From Kordia sp964351775 (GTDB lineage: Bacteria; Bacteroidota; Bacteroidia; Flavobacteriales; Flavobacteriaceae): a stretch of 64,000 nucleotides of DNA. Below the pieces are notes generated by a model. That model ran no database searches. It had not been told where the DNA came from and saw only the letters and a program-made list of their open reading frames with translations. The stretch covers positions 1 through 64,000 of the forward strand of contig CAYGPQ010000006.1 in assembly GCA_964351775.1 (NCBI GenBank), in the 5' to 3' direction. Numbering within the stretch: the stretch's first letter is position 1; every line of letters begins with the position of its first letter. This document shows, in pieces, positions 49,518-58,273 of the stretch. The translations under genes and the position numbers were made by a program.

Positions 49518-52301
49518 ATGAAGAAATTACTATTATTGATTTTTATTGGTACCTGCTTTTGTCTAAGTGTAGCAGAGGCTCAAGAAAATAAGAGATTAAA
49601 AACCACGGATATATCAGAATTTACCAAAACTACGGCTAATCAAAAAAAGTTGGGAAAGCTTAGCGATTTAAAAATTAACCGGAAAGATAGGGTCATTAAC
49701 AAATTACAATCTCTTGGTTTGGGTAACCCCGAAAATAGGAATAAATATGTACATAAAAATAACCAATTATTAGTTGAGGTTTATGTAAAGGATGTTATTG
49801 AAACTAAGAATATACTTTCTGAATTGAAATCTATTGGTTTTGTCTTGGAAACTAAAAATGCCAAAGTAATATTGGGCTGGTTACCAGTAGACAAAATTGA
49901 GAAACTTGGCAAAATGCCAAAAATAGCTGGAGTAATACCTATTTCGCCTATGACTACAAACAGTAGCATGTTTAAAAGTTCCACCAACAAAAATAATCAA
50001 TTTAACGAAGAGTTGACAGAAAGTGATTTCAATGATTTCACAGGTTATGGGCTAGCAAATAATCAAGCAGCTGCCGCAGTGAGATCTAATATTATTAGGG
50101 AGAAATTTAAAGTAAGCGGAAAAAATGTAAAAATAGGTATTATATCAAATTCATTTAATCTAACTGGTAATATGGAACAAAGTATATTAGATGGAGACTT
50201 GCCAGGTCCAGGCAACCCTAATGGTTTTGAGCAACCTATAACCATATTAAGAGAAGATGTTCCTGGTCCGATTTTATTTAACACTGACGAAGGAAGAGGT
50301 ATGGCAGAATTGATTCATGACCTTGCACCGGACGCCGAGCTATACTTCCATACTGGATTGGGAGACTCGCAGTTGGCTTTTGCTAATGCCATTAGAGAAC
50401 TAGCGAATGCTGGTTGTGATATCATTGTTGATGACCTATATGTAATTGGTGGCAGTGGTTCCGTATATCAGGAAGATGTTATAAGTGAAGCGGTAGATGA
50501 AGTGACATCGAATGGCTCAATTTATTTTTCATCTGCTGGGAATTATGCAGATGGGTCTAGCGAAAATGTATATAAATTTCATGAATCATCATATAACCCA
50601 ATTGCTGTAGATATTGAAGAGGATACCTTTATCTTTCATCAATTTAATGATGGTTCGGTTGTCTTGCCAATAGATGTATCAACAGGAACAACAACACTTG
50701 ATATAATTGCTGAATGGAGTTCTCCATCGGGCTCTAGATGTGAGAATTGTCCGGATAGTAATTACGATATAGATTTTATATTTTTCGATGCAAATTTCAA
50801 CATACTTAATTTGATTCAACCTGATGTTGAAGGAGATGCAAAAAATAATGGACGAATTAATTTTAATTTTCCTAATAATTCTACAGTGTTTGTTGGCTTG
50901 TTATCTACCTTTGAATCGTTTGATTTCCCAGAAAGGGTATTACTTACATATAATATAGTGGAATCTACAGCAACAATAGATTCTTCAATAGTTGAAGATC
51001 TTTTTAGAAATGCACCTACAATTAGAAATCAATCAAACGCAGCTTCAACCATTAGCGTTGGTGCTACCGCTTGGTTTAATACTTTTGATGGTGCAAACTA
51101 TTGGAATGACAATATTGCTGGTACTATTTTAGGGAATGGATCAATTATAGACCCTATAGCTGTACCAAACATTCCAATTCTAAGTTATCCAGGAGCACCG
51201 AGTGCAATTTTTGATTTGGCTACAGGAGAAGAGAATATTACCAGCTCATCTATCGGTGGTATTGGACTTTATTATGATAAAGAAGGAACCCCTTTTGCAA
51301 CGGATAATTTTGGAAATATTATACCTAAGATCAACAACAAACCAGATATTATAGCACCCGCCGGTGTTACCAATACTGTTCTAGGTAGATCCACGCAACT
51401 GCCTAATAAATTCTTCTTTGGTACATCAGCATCAGCACCAAATGCTGCTGGTGTAGCAGCTCTTTTGTTTCAAGCATCTAATTACACTTTTAATGCAGAG
51501 CAAATGAGGAATGCAATGATTTCAACAACTCAAGATATGGATAATCCTTATTTAAATGGGTATCAATCTGATATAAATGATCCGTTATTTAGTGTAGGTT
51601 TTGATTTTGCATCAGGTAACGGATTTCTACAAGCAGATTCAGCTATTGAAGGCATCATTGAACAGGTAGGTATTGAAAACTTAATAATTGTTGAGGTTTG
51701 CTCTGAAAATCCATTATCTGAGAGAAGGTATATGATTAATAACCCAAACGGTTTTGGAATAGAAGTTACTATAGGTGCTACTACTTCTGTTAAACTACAG
51801 GACGGAAGTACGTTTGTTGACCAGTTAGTAACGGTTGTTCCTCCTGGAGAATCATATTTTTTGGTTAGTTTAGCTCAACAATATAACAACAACCCTATTA
51901 GCCTTATTACTTCTGCTAACATTAGCTATAATCAACCAGCAAGCCCATTTGGAATTACCAGGCGTTTATTAATCGGTTTTGGTCAAGTAGAATCCTGTAA
52001 TGAAAACATTTCTGGTAGGTCATTTTATCCTACAAATAATAAAACCTCAATTTCCGGTCTTACTATCTTCCCAAATCCATCTAAATCAGGTGTCTTTACT
52101 GTCTTGATCGAAGATGCTAAAGACAATACAAGTTTTGAGGTATATGACATGACTGGTAAGCGTATCATGAAATCTAAAAGAATTGATTTTAAAGGAGGTT
52201 ATAACACATTAAAAATAGATTTATCTCAGTATAATGAAGGGATATACATACTAAAAATTAAATCTGGTAACGAGAATTTTGTTAAAAAGCTAATTATATA
52301 G
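49518..52301 (+). CDS. Secreted S8-type serine peptidase-like protein with T9SS sorting domain
   Basis: 927 residues: signal peptide (MKKLLLLIFIGTCFCLSVAEA), propeptide-like region, then a subtilase-like domain. The Ser motif GTSASAPNAAG is intact (near 636) and AGN occurs in YFSSAGNYAD. At the usual catalytic Asp the sequence is IGIISNSFN, Asn instead of Asp. Where classical subtilases have HGTHVAG, the chain has EGRGMAE, then HDLAPDA. A beta-rich region follows. The last ~80 residues are a type A T9SS sorting domain (FPNPSKSGVF, VYDMTGKRI, EGIYILKI), so it is secreted or surface-bound. Peptidase activity is doubtful. Confidence 0.85.
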   Translation: MKKLLLLIFIGTCFCLSVAEAQENKRLKTTDISEFTKTTANQKKLGKLSDLKINRKDRVINKLQSLGLGNPENRNKYVHKNNQLLVEVYVKDVIETKNILSELKSIGFVLETKNAKVILGWLPVDKIEKLGKMPKIAGVIPISPMTTNSSMFKSSTNKNNQFNEELTESDFNDFTGYGLANNQAAAAVRSNIIREKFKVSGKNVKIGIISNSFNLTGNMEQSILDGDLPGPGNPNGFEQPITILREDVPGPILFNTDEGRGMAELIHDLAPDAELYFHTGLGDSQLAFANAIRELANAGCDIIVDDLYVIGGSGSVYQEDVISEAVDEVTSNGSIYFSSAGNYADGSSENVYKFHESSYNPIAVDIEEDTFIFHQFNDGSVVLPIDVSTGTTTLDIIAEWSSPSGSRCENCPDSNYDIDFIFFDANFNILNLIQPDVEGDAKNNGRINFNFPNNSTVFVGLLSTFESFDFPERVLLTYNIVESTATIDSSIVEDLFRNAPTIRNQSNAASTISVGATAWFNTFDGANYWNDNIAGTILGNGSIIDPIAVPNIPILSYPGAPSAIFDLATGEENITSSSIGGIGLYYDKEGTPFATDNFGNIIPKINNKPDIIAPAGVTNTVLGRSTQLPNKFFFGTSASAPNAAGVAALLFQASNYTFNAEQMRNAMISTTQDMDNPYLNGYQSDINDPLFSVGFDFASGNGFLQADSAIEGIIEQVGIENLIIVEVCSENPLSERRYMINNPNGFGIEVTIGATTSVKLQDGSTFVDQLVTVVPPGESYFLVSLAQQYNNNPISLITSANISYNQPASPFGITRRLLIGFGQVESCNENISGRSFYPTNNKTSISGLTIFPNPSKSGVFTVLIEDAKDNTSFEVYDMTGKRIMKSKRIDFKGGYNTLKIDLSQYNEGIYILKIKSGNENFVKKLII

Positions 52302-52318
52302 GTATTATAGATTTCCTT

Positions 52319-52356
52319 AAATGCCGTCTTGATATGTGAATTTTCGAGACGGCATT
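52319..52356. terminator. Bidirectional terminator between convergent genes
   Basis: Stem AAATGCCGTCT / AGACGGCATTT with a 17-nt loop, T-rich on both sides. Confidence 0.75.
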
Positions 52357-53958
52357 TTACATCTTAATAAGAAAAGTTTGTAAATTTTGACTCTTATTTA
52401 AACCAAGTTTTTTTCGTAGTTTCCATCTGGCGGTTTTAGCACTGTTAATATTTATATTCAAAATATCACAAATTTCTTTTGTAGCAAAACCGAGTTTAAT
52501 TAATGCGGCTAGTTTCATTTCAGAAGGGCTTAGTTTTTCGTTTATAGTAGTTAACCTTAAAAAGAACTCATTATGGGTTTGTTCAAATATTACTTTAAAT
52601 TCTTCCCAGTTTTTATTAGACCTAAGATTTCTGCTAATTAAGTTTGTAATATCCTTAATTTCTTTATTATTAAGGTTTTCATATTCTCCTAATTCTATTA
52701 GCTTCTTCCGTATGTTTGATAATTGCTCATTTTTTTCAATGAGCTTCAAGTTATTGGTCGTAAGTTTTTTATTTTTCTCTGCAATAATGACTTTTAGAGT
52801 TTCAATTTTAACTTTAGATAAAAACCTCTCTTTTTTTAATCGGTAATATCTTCTGGTAATTAATGTAATAACTAGTCCCAGAAAAATAACTGCAATGACC
52901 AAAACTACAGTCGTAGATTTATTTTTCTTTTCAAAATTTAACTGACTTTTCTTAGTGTTATATAGATTCCGAATGTTTTGAATATTTACTAAATTTTGAG
53001 TATTTGGTAGTTTTCTTTCAATGGAAATTCCTAGGTTTTGATTTTCCAGTACTTTTTCAGGAAGTTCTAATTTATTATAAATTGTTGCCTTCTTATAATA
53101 TATATCCCGAAGTGAACTTTTTAAATCTATATCCATAGCAAATTGTTCTGCAGTATTTAAGGAACTCATAGCGTTTTCATATTTACCCATTAAAAAATAG
53201 ATATTTCCGATATTAATTTGACATTCTATAACCTCAATTTTCTTGTCTAGCGCAATAAAAAGAGCTTCGTTTTTTTTTAAAAGTTGTAAGGATTTATCTA
53301 ATTGCCTTTGCTCAAAAAAGACAAGTGCAATATTTGACTCATTGATTGCGATTTGATAATCATCTAATATAGATTCATTAATTTCTAGAGCCTTATAGAG
53401 GCTTTTCAAACTTAAAGAAAGAGAGTCTATTTTTAGATAACATTCTCCAAGATTATTATACACAGCAGCAATTGATTGAGCATCTTCCATCTGCTTATAT
53501 AGCTTTAAAGCTATTTGATAGGGGGCTATGGAACTTTCATACGCATCTATCGAAAAATACAAAAGACCTATGCTATTATGTAACCTAGCAATGCCACTTA
53601 TATCTTGTTCTTGTTCATAAAACTCAAGAGCTTCTATAAAGTATTTCATTGCTGTTTCCTGTTGATCAATATACATGTAAAAAACACCAAGTACATTCTT
53701 GTTATAAGCTATTGAAGCTTCATTTTGAAGCGATTCGGCTATTATCAAAGCATTTTGTGCTAATTCCATTGCCTTTATGGGGTTACTAGGTCTAATTTCA
53801 ATTGCTTTTTTTATTAAAGAATCTTGTACTTCATTTAATTGATTATGGTTACGCTGACCTTTAGCGTTAATAGAGAAACCTAATAGAAGAATTATGATCA
53901 CTCTTCTTAATAAAGAAAAATGATAGTATTGTGGTATTAAAATATTTTCACCTATCAC
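52357..53958 (-). CDS. TPR-LuxR-type regulator with transmembrane helix
   Basis: 533 residues: a hydrophobic N-terminus (RRVIIILLLGFSINAKGQ, signal-like), then about seven TPR repeats (for example ASIAYNKNVLGVFYMYIDQ, AAVYNNLGECYLKI), one transmembrane helix near 350-372 (TTVVLVIAVIFLGLVITLI), a coiled-coil stretch and a C-terminal LuxR/GerE HTH (LSPSEMKLAALIKLGFATKEICDILNI). This TPR-TM-HTH layout is a Bacteroidota one-component or HTH-linked sensor; the N-terminal part would be periplasmic. The start is uncertain: GTG at 53958 or GTG at 53901. It converges with the S8-like peptidase gene. Confidence 0.8.
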   Translation of the reverse strand: MIGENILIPQYYHFSLLRRVIIILLLGFSINAKGQRNHNQLNEVQDSLIKKAIEIRPSNPIKAMELAQNALIIAESLQNEASIAYNKNVLGVFYMYIDQQETAMKYFIEALEFYEQEQDISGIARLHNSIGLLYFSIDAYESSIAPYQIALKLYKQMEDAQSIAAVYNNLGECYLKIDSLSLSLKSLYKALEINESILDDYQIAINESNIALVFFEQRQLDKSLQLLKKNEALFIALDKKIEVIECQINIGNIYFLMGKYENAMSSLNTAEQFAMDIDLKSSLRDIYYKKATIYNKLELPEKVLENQNLGISIERKLPNTQNLVNIQNIRNLYNTKKSQLNFEKKNKSTTVVLVIAVIFLGLVITLITRRYYRLKKERFLSKVKIETLKVIIAEKNKKLTTNNLKLIEKNEQLSNIRKKLIELGEYENLNNKEIKDITNLISRNLRSNKNWEEFKVIFEQTHNEFFLRLTTINEKLSPSEMKLAALIKLGFATKEICDILNININSAKTARWKLRKKLGLNKSQNLQTFLIKM

Positions 53959-54065
53959 TGAGTCATAATTTAGATTAATAATATAGTAAATTTAAAAAAG
54001 AGTATAGAAGATAAAATTGTAAAAAAGTTAACGTAACTAATAAACCAAACTATAGCATCTTCATC

Positions 54066-54176
54066 TCATCTAAATATCTGGTTAAAGATTTTTTTAGAGT
54101 TTTCTCCAATAAGTGTTTTATAATCTCTTATAAAATTTGATTGATCAAAATAACCAGAAAAATGGATAATGTTAGT
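54066..54176 (-). pseudogene. Remnant of an AraC-family regulator (C-terminal HTH)
   Basis: Minus strand frame NIIHFSGYFDQSNFIRDYK followed by TLIGENSKKIFNQIFR and stop, matching the second HTH of AraC proteins (GYFDQSHFIRDFK..G.SPK). Upstream the frame is closed by stops, and no N-terminal part remains. Confidence 0.55.
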
Positions 54177-54238
54177 TTAATTTACAGTCTCCAGTTTTGT
54201 TCACTTCTATAAAAACTGAATATATTTATTTAAAAAAC

Positions 54239-56356
54239 TTATTTCTTAAGCACAATTTCTTTCTCAATCCCAAATCGTTTCATTTTAGCAAATAGCGTTT
54301 TGTCTTTCATCTGTAATATAGTAGCCGCGCCTTTTTTACCACTAACGCGCCAATCGGTATAGTTTAAAACTTCAATAATATAATCACGTTGTAATTGTTC
54401 AAAGGATTTAAAGTCATCTACACCAGTTAAGATATTCGTTTTTGGCATCCAGCTTCCTGGGTTAAGCGTTGTGCCGTTTTCAATAATTACGGCGCGTTCT
54501 ATTAAGTTTTCCAACTCCCTTATATTACCAGGGAAATTATAATTCATTAATACTTCTATCGTTTTTTTAGACAAACGTCTAAAAGCTTTACCAGCTTTTG
54601 CTGAATATTTTTCTAAAAAGAATTGCGCCAAAAGCGGAATATCTTCTTTTCGTGCACGAAGTGGGATGTTATGTATTGGAAATACATTCAACCTATAATA
54701 AAGGTCTTCTCTAAATGTACCTTCTTTAATCATTTCTTCGAGATGTCTATTAGTGGCAGCGATAACTCTAACATCTACTTTGATCGTTTTTGTGCCGCCC
54801 AATTCATCAAATTCACCTTCTTGTAAAACACGTAACAATTTTGATTGTAAATCAATGGGCATTTCACCAATTTCATCCAAAAATATTGTGCCGCCATCTG
54901 CCAATGAGAACTTTCCAACTTTATTTTCTGTAGCACCAGTAAAAGCACCTTTTTTATGTCCAAACAATTCACTTTCAATCAATTCTTTTGGTAAGGTTGC
55001 ACAATTAATTTTGATAAGCGGTCTGTCTTTTCGTAAACTGTGGGTATGTAATGCTCTTGCTAATAGTTCTTTTCCTGTTCCTGATTCGCCATTGACGAGC
55101 ACTGTAGTATCTGTTGGAGCTACTTGGTTTACTTGTTGTAAAATTTTGGCATACGCTTCACTTTTACAGATAATATTATCCGCATTTACTTTAATGCTGA
55201 TTTCTTCTTGTAAATATTCGTTTTCACTTTCAAGACGTTCTTTTAAAGATTTTATTTCTTCTAATGCTTCATATAAGTTTAAGTCGCGGATTTTTCGTTC
55301 TGTAACATCACGTATTACAGCACAGTTGTAATCTTCTCCATTAAATTGAAGATGGTTGGCTGTAATGTCTGCTGGGAATTTTGTTCCATCTTTACGAGTT
55401 ATCAGCCACTCAAAACGGATGGAACCTTTAGAAACAATTTCATCGAAATGATCACGCCACCAATCAGGTTTTACGCTAGTGTCTAATTCAAAAATTGTAA
55501 ATTGATCTAATTGCTTTTTTGAAAAACCTAATTGTTTGATGACAGAATTACTATAATGTACCAATTCTCCTTTTCTGTTGTAAACATATATTAAATCTTC
55601 TGCATTATCTATGACGGCTTTGAATAATTGAAGTGCATTTTCCTTCATCTGTTGTTCCGTAACATCTTGATAAACGCCTATTATTTTATAAACTTTGTCT
55701 CCTTTCAATATAGGTTTAAGAACAGCTCTAATATAACGAGGAGGTTGTGTTGTAGTCTCTAAAATTTCATCAAAAGCTGCTGCATTTCGTATGACGCCGC
55801 GCAATAAGTTTTTTACCTTTTTAGCATCCTTAAAATGATGAATTATAGTAGCTGGTAATAAATCATCCTTATCTTCTGTTTTAAATATTTTAAGTGTTTC
55901 TGTAGTTACAATGAGTGAACCATCTTGTAAATTGAGTTTCCAACCACCTACATTGGCAATTGTTTCTGTATTGTCCATTAAATTTTTATAGAAACTAGAT
56001 TGCGTTATATCATTTACAACTGCGCAAATCAAATTTTTTCTATTATTTGAGAAAAATTGAGCAAAAATTTCTACTTCATAAAACTTACCATCTTTATTTT
56101 TGTGAGTAGCCTTAAAATTATAAACCTTTTCTTTTTTTACAATTTCCCAATGACCTTTCCAACTTTCTGCGGTCGCTGTTGAATTAATATCAAATATAGA
56201 AAGCTTCGTTATCTCAGTCTTTTTATAGCCTAAGCGGTTACAAAACTTTGTATTTGCATATACAATATTCCCTTCTTCATTCATCCACATTATTTCATAA
56301 GGTAGCGCTTCAACCAACCATTCTTTTACGAATGCTTCTTGTTTGTTTTGATCCAT
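54239..56356 (-). CDS. PAS-domain sigma-54-dependent transcriptional activator
   Basis: 705 residues. Three PAS-like domains fill residues ~1-370 (MWMNEEGNIVYANTKFCNRLGY; YNRKGELVHYSNSVIKQLGFSKK; PRYIRAVLKPILKGDKVYK), then a coiled coil (EALEEIKSLKERLESENEYLQEE). The AAA+ domain has GESGTGKELLARALH (Walker A), FGHKKGAFTGAT (sigma-54 contact) and GGTIFLDEIGEMP (Walker B). A Fis-type HTH is at the C-terminus (GKKGAATILQMKDKTLFAKMKRFGI). It is divergent from the pirin cluster (165 bp gap), which it probably activates. The signal sensed by the PAS domains is unknown. Confidence 0.9.
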   Translation of the reverse strand: MDQNKQEAFVKEWLVEALPYEIMWMNEEGNIVYANTKFCNRLGYKKTEITKLSIFDINSTATAESWKGHWEIVKKEKVYNFKATHKNKDGKFYEVEIFAQFFSNNRKNLICAVVNDITQSSFYKNLMDNTETIANVGGWKLNLQDGSLIVTTETLKIFKTEDKDDLLPATIIHHFKDAKKVKNLLRGVIRNAAAFDEILETTTQPPRYIRAVLKPILKGDKVYKIIGVYQDVTEQQMKENALQLFKAVIDNAEDLIYVYNRKGELVHYSNSVIKQLGFSKKQLDQFTIFELDTSVKPDWWRDHFDEIVSKGSIRFEWLITRKDGTKFPADITANHLQFNGEDYNCAVIRDVTERKIRDLNLYEALEEIKSLKERLESENEYLQEEISIKVNADNIICKSEAYAKILQQVNQVAPTDTTVLVNGESGTGKELLARALHTHSLRKDRPLIKINCATLPKELIESELFGHKKGAFTGATENKVGKFSLADGGTIFLDEIGEMPIDLQSKLLRVLQEGEFDELGGTKTIKVDVRVIAATNRHLEEMIKEGTFREDLYYRLNVFPIHNIPLRARKEDIPLLAQFFLEKYSAKAGKAFRRLSKKTIEVLMNYNFPGNIRELENLIERAVIIENGTTLNPGSWMPKTNILTGVDDFKSFEQLQRDYIIEVLNYTDWRVSGKKGAATILQMKDKTLFAKMKRFGIEKEIVLKK

Positions 56357-56481
56357 GTCTCTTGAAATTATATTACAAAAATAGCTAAAATATTCTCATA
56401 TAATGGAAATTTCTAATTAATGAGAAATTAAATTTCTGGCACACAAGTATTAACTACTTGACTTATAGTTGTTTAAGTAAA

Positions 56482-56497
56482 TGGCACAAGATTCGTC
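56482..56497 (+). promoter_or_regulatory. Candidate sigma-54 promoter of the pirin cluster
   Basis: TGGCACAAGATTCGTC: GG at 56483-56484, 10 bp, then GT instead of the consensus GC. TGGCAC matches the -24 box exactly, the -12 box only partly. The predicted start lies about 15 bp before the pirin ATG. Confidence 0.45.
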
Positions 56498-56521
56498 TAC
56501 TATATCCCAAACGAAACTACA

Positions 56522-57397
56522 ATGAAACGTAAAGAATTTTTAAAAAAAGCAATCGCAGGAAGTTCACTTTCCATCTTAGGATTGAGTGCTTTTGCTAAAA
56601 CTAACAACGATGAAGAAAATACTTCATCAAATAATGAAAACATTGGTTACAATCATTTACCTAATAAAGAATATAAAACGATGAATACAATACTTCATAA
56701 AGCAGACACAAGAGGAGACGCTAACCACGGATGGTTACAATCAAAACACAGCTTTAGTTTTGCAAATTATCACAACCCAGAAAGAATGCACTTTGGTGTA
56801 TTACGTGTATTAAACGATGATATTGTAGCGCCAGGTATGGGCTTTGGAACGCATGCACATCAAAATATGGAAATTATTTCTATTCCTATGGAAGGAGATT
56901 TGGAACATAAAGACAGCATGGGGAATACCACGGTTATTAAATCTGGCGATATTCAAGTATTAAGTGCCGGAGCTGGAATCACGCATTCTGAATACAATAA
57001 GAACAAAGACAAAAAGGTGAAATTTCTTCAAATATGGGTATTTCCAAAAAAGAAAGATGTAACACCTCGTTACGATCAAATAACCTTGGATGTGAAAGAC
57101 CGTAAAAATCAATTTCAGCAAGTATTATCGCCAAATCCTGAAGATTCGGGTGTTTGGGTGCATCAAGATGCTTGGTTCAATATGACCAATTTAGATAAAG
57201 GCAAATCATTGAACTATACGCTTCAAAATCCTGAAAGAAATGGTGTGTATGCATTTGTACTTAATGGTGATGCAACCATCAATAATCAACCATTAAACAA
57301 AAGAGATGGTTTTGGTATATGGAATACAGCAACCGTAGACATCAAAGCTGATACAGATACTGAAATCCTACTAATGGAAATTCCAATGAATTCATAA
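56522..57397 (+). CDS. Pirin-family protein with N-terminal export signal
   Basis: 291 residues. From MNTILHKADTRGDANHGWL on it is a normal bicupin pirin with the metal-binding motif GTHAHQNMEIIS and HKDSMGN (His residues of the first cupin) and GAGITHSEYN. In front are about 54 extra residues: MKRKEFLKKAIAGSSLSILGLSAFAK, similar to Tat signals (KRKEFLKKA in place of RRxFLK) and then a linker. Pirins are mostly cytosolic redox or quercetinase-like proteins, so an exported form is unusual. First gene of the co-directional cluster opposite the sigma-54 activator. Confidence 0.85.
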   Translation: MKRKEFLKKAIAGSSLSILGLSAFAKTNNDEENTSSNNENIGYNHLPNKEYKTMNTILHKADTRGDANHGWLQSKHSFSFANYHNPERMHFGVLRVLNDDIVAPGMGFGTHAHQNMEIISIPMEGDLEHKDSMGNTTVIKSGDIQVLSAGAGITHSEYNKNKDKKVKFLQIWVFPKKKDVTPRYDQITLDVKDRKNQFQQVLSPNPEDSGVWVHQDAWFNMTNLDKGKSLNYTLQNPERNGVYAFVLNGDATINNQPLNKRDGFGIWNTATVDIKADTDTEILLMEIPMNS

Positions 57398-57454
57398 ACA
57401 GTTAAGTATAAACAAAAATTAAGTATAACAGTCAAAGACAAAAAAATAAAAAAA

Positions 57455-58204
57455 ATGAGAACAATCACATTAACAATCGCAGCATTATTAGTAAGCACTT
57501 TAACATTTGCACAATGGGATATGTACAATCCAAACCCAAACAATGATCCAGCAAACGCTTCTAAAGAGTTATTAAACCCAACCAATCATACCTTATTAAT
57601 GATTGATCATGAAAGTCAAATGGCTTTTGCAGTAGAATCACAACCTATAGAAGAATTAAGAAACAATACAGGTTTATTAGCCGCTTCGGCAACTTTATAT
57701 AACGTTCCAACAATTATTACTACGGTAGCTGAACGATCTTTTAGCGGACCTGTTTTTCCAGAAATTAGAGAATATTTCCCTAATGAAAAAGAATATATAG
57801 ATCGTACTACAATGAATTCTTGGGAGGACAAACGCGTAGTTGCAGCCGTTAAGAAAACAGGAAAAAAGAAGCTTGTAATTGCAGGGCTTTGGACAGAAGT
57901 ATGTACGCTTTCAGCAGCATTATCAGCATTAGAAGATGGATATGATGTATATGTAGTAACTGATGCTTCTGGAGGAACATCACAAGAAGCACATGATATG
58001 GCAATTGCTAGAATGATACAAGCTGGTGTAAAACCAATCACTTCACTACAATATTTATTAGAAATACACAGAGATTGGGCACGAAGCGATAAATACATGG
58101 AAGTTGTGAAAATTTCAAAACGTTACGGTGGCGCTTATGGTCTTGGAATCGACTATATCAAAACAATGAACGAATGGGCAAAAGAAAACGAAAACAAGCA
58201 CTAA
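57455..58204 (+). CDS. Isochorismatase-like cysteine hydrolase, exported
   Basis: 249 residues with signal peptide MRTITLTIAALLVSTLTFAQ. The domain has the family triad: Asp in LLMIDHESQMAF, Lys in the middle and Cys in AGLWTEVCTLSAAL. Closest type is YcaC-like hydrolase. An N-terminal WDMYNPNPNNDPANAS linker precedes the domain. 57 bp after the pirin stop, same strand. Substrate unknown; the periplasmic location is predicted from the signal. A terminator-like hairpin follows at 58228. Confidence 0.85.
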   Translation: MRTITLTIAALLVSTLTFAQWDMYNPNPNNDPANASKELLNPTNHTLLMIDHESQMAFAVESQPIEELRNNTGLLAASATLYNVPTIITTVAERSFSGPVFPEIREYFPNEKEYIDRTTMNSWEDKRVVAAVKKTGKKKLVIAGLWTEVCTLSAALSALEDGYDVYVVTDASGGTSQEAHDMAIARMIQAGVKPITSLQYLLEIHRDWARSDKYMEVVKISKRYGGAYGLGIDYIKTMNEWAKENENKH

Positions 58205-58227
58205 GCATAATACGCATGCAATAACCA

Positions 58228-58262
58228 ACAAAAGTGCTCATGAAGCAATGGGCACTTTTTAA
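58228..58262 (+). terminator. Hairpin after the cysteine hydrolase gene
   Basis: AAAGTGCTCAT / ATGGGCACTTT and T-run, only 11 bp before the amidohydrolase ATG. It may attenuate rather than fully stop transcription. Confidence 0.65.
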
Positions 58263-58273
58263 AAACGTTCCAA

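Noticed and set aside
54753..55331. 192-codon open frame antisense to the sigma-54 activator
   Set aside because: Lies fully inside a well-supported gene on the other strand; composition is that of an antisense frame.
57616..58098. 160-codon open frame antisense to the cysteine hydrolase
   Set aside because: Shadow of a conserved coding sequence; no independent motif.
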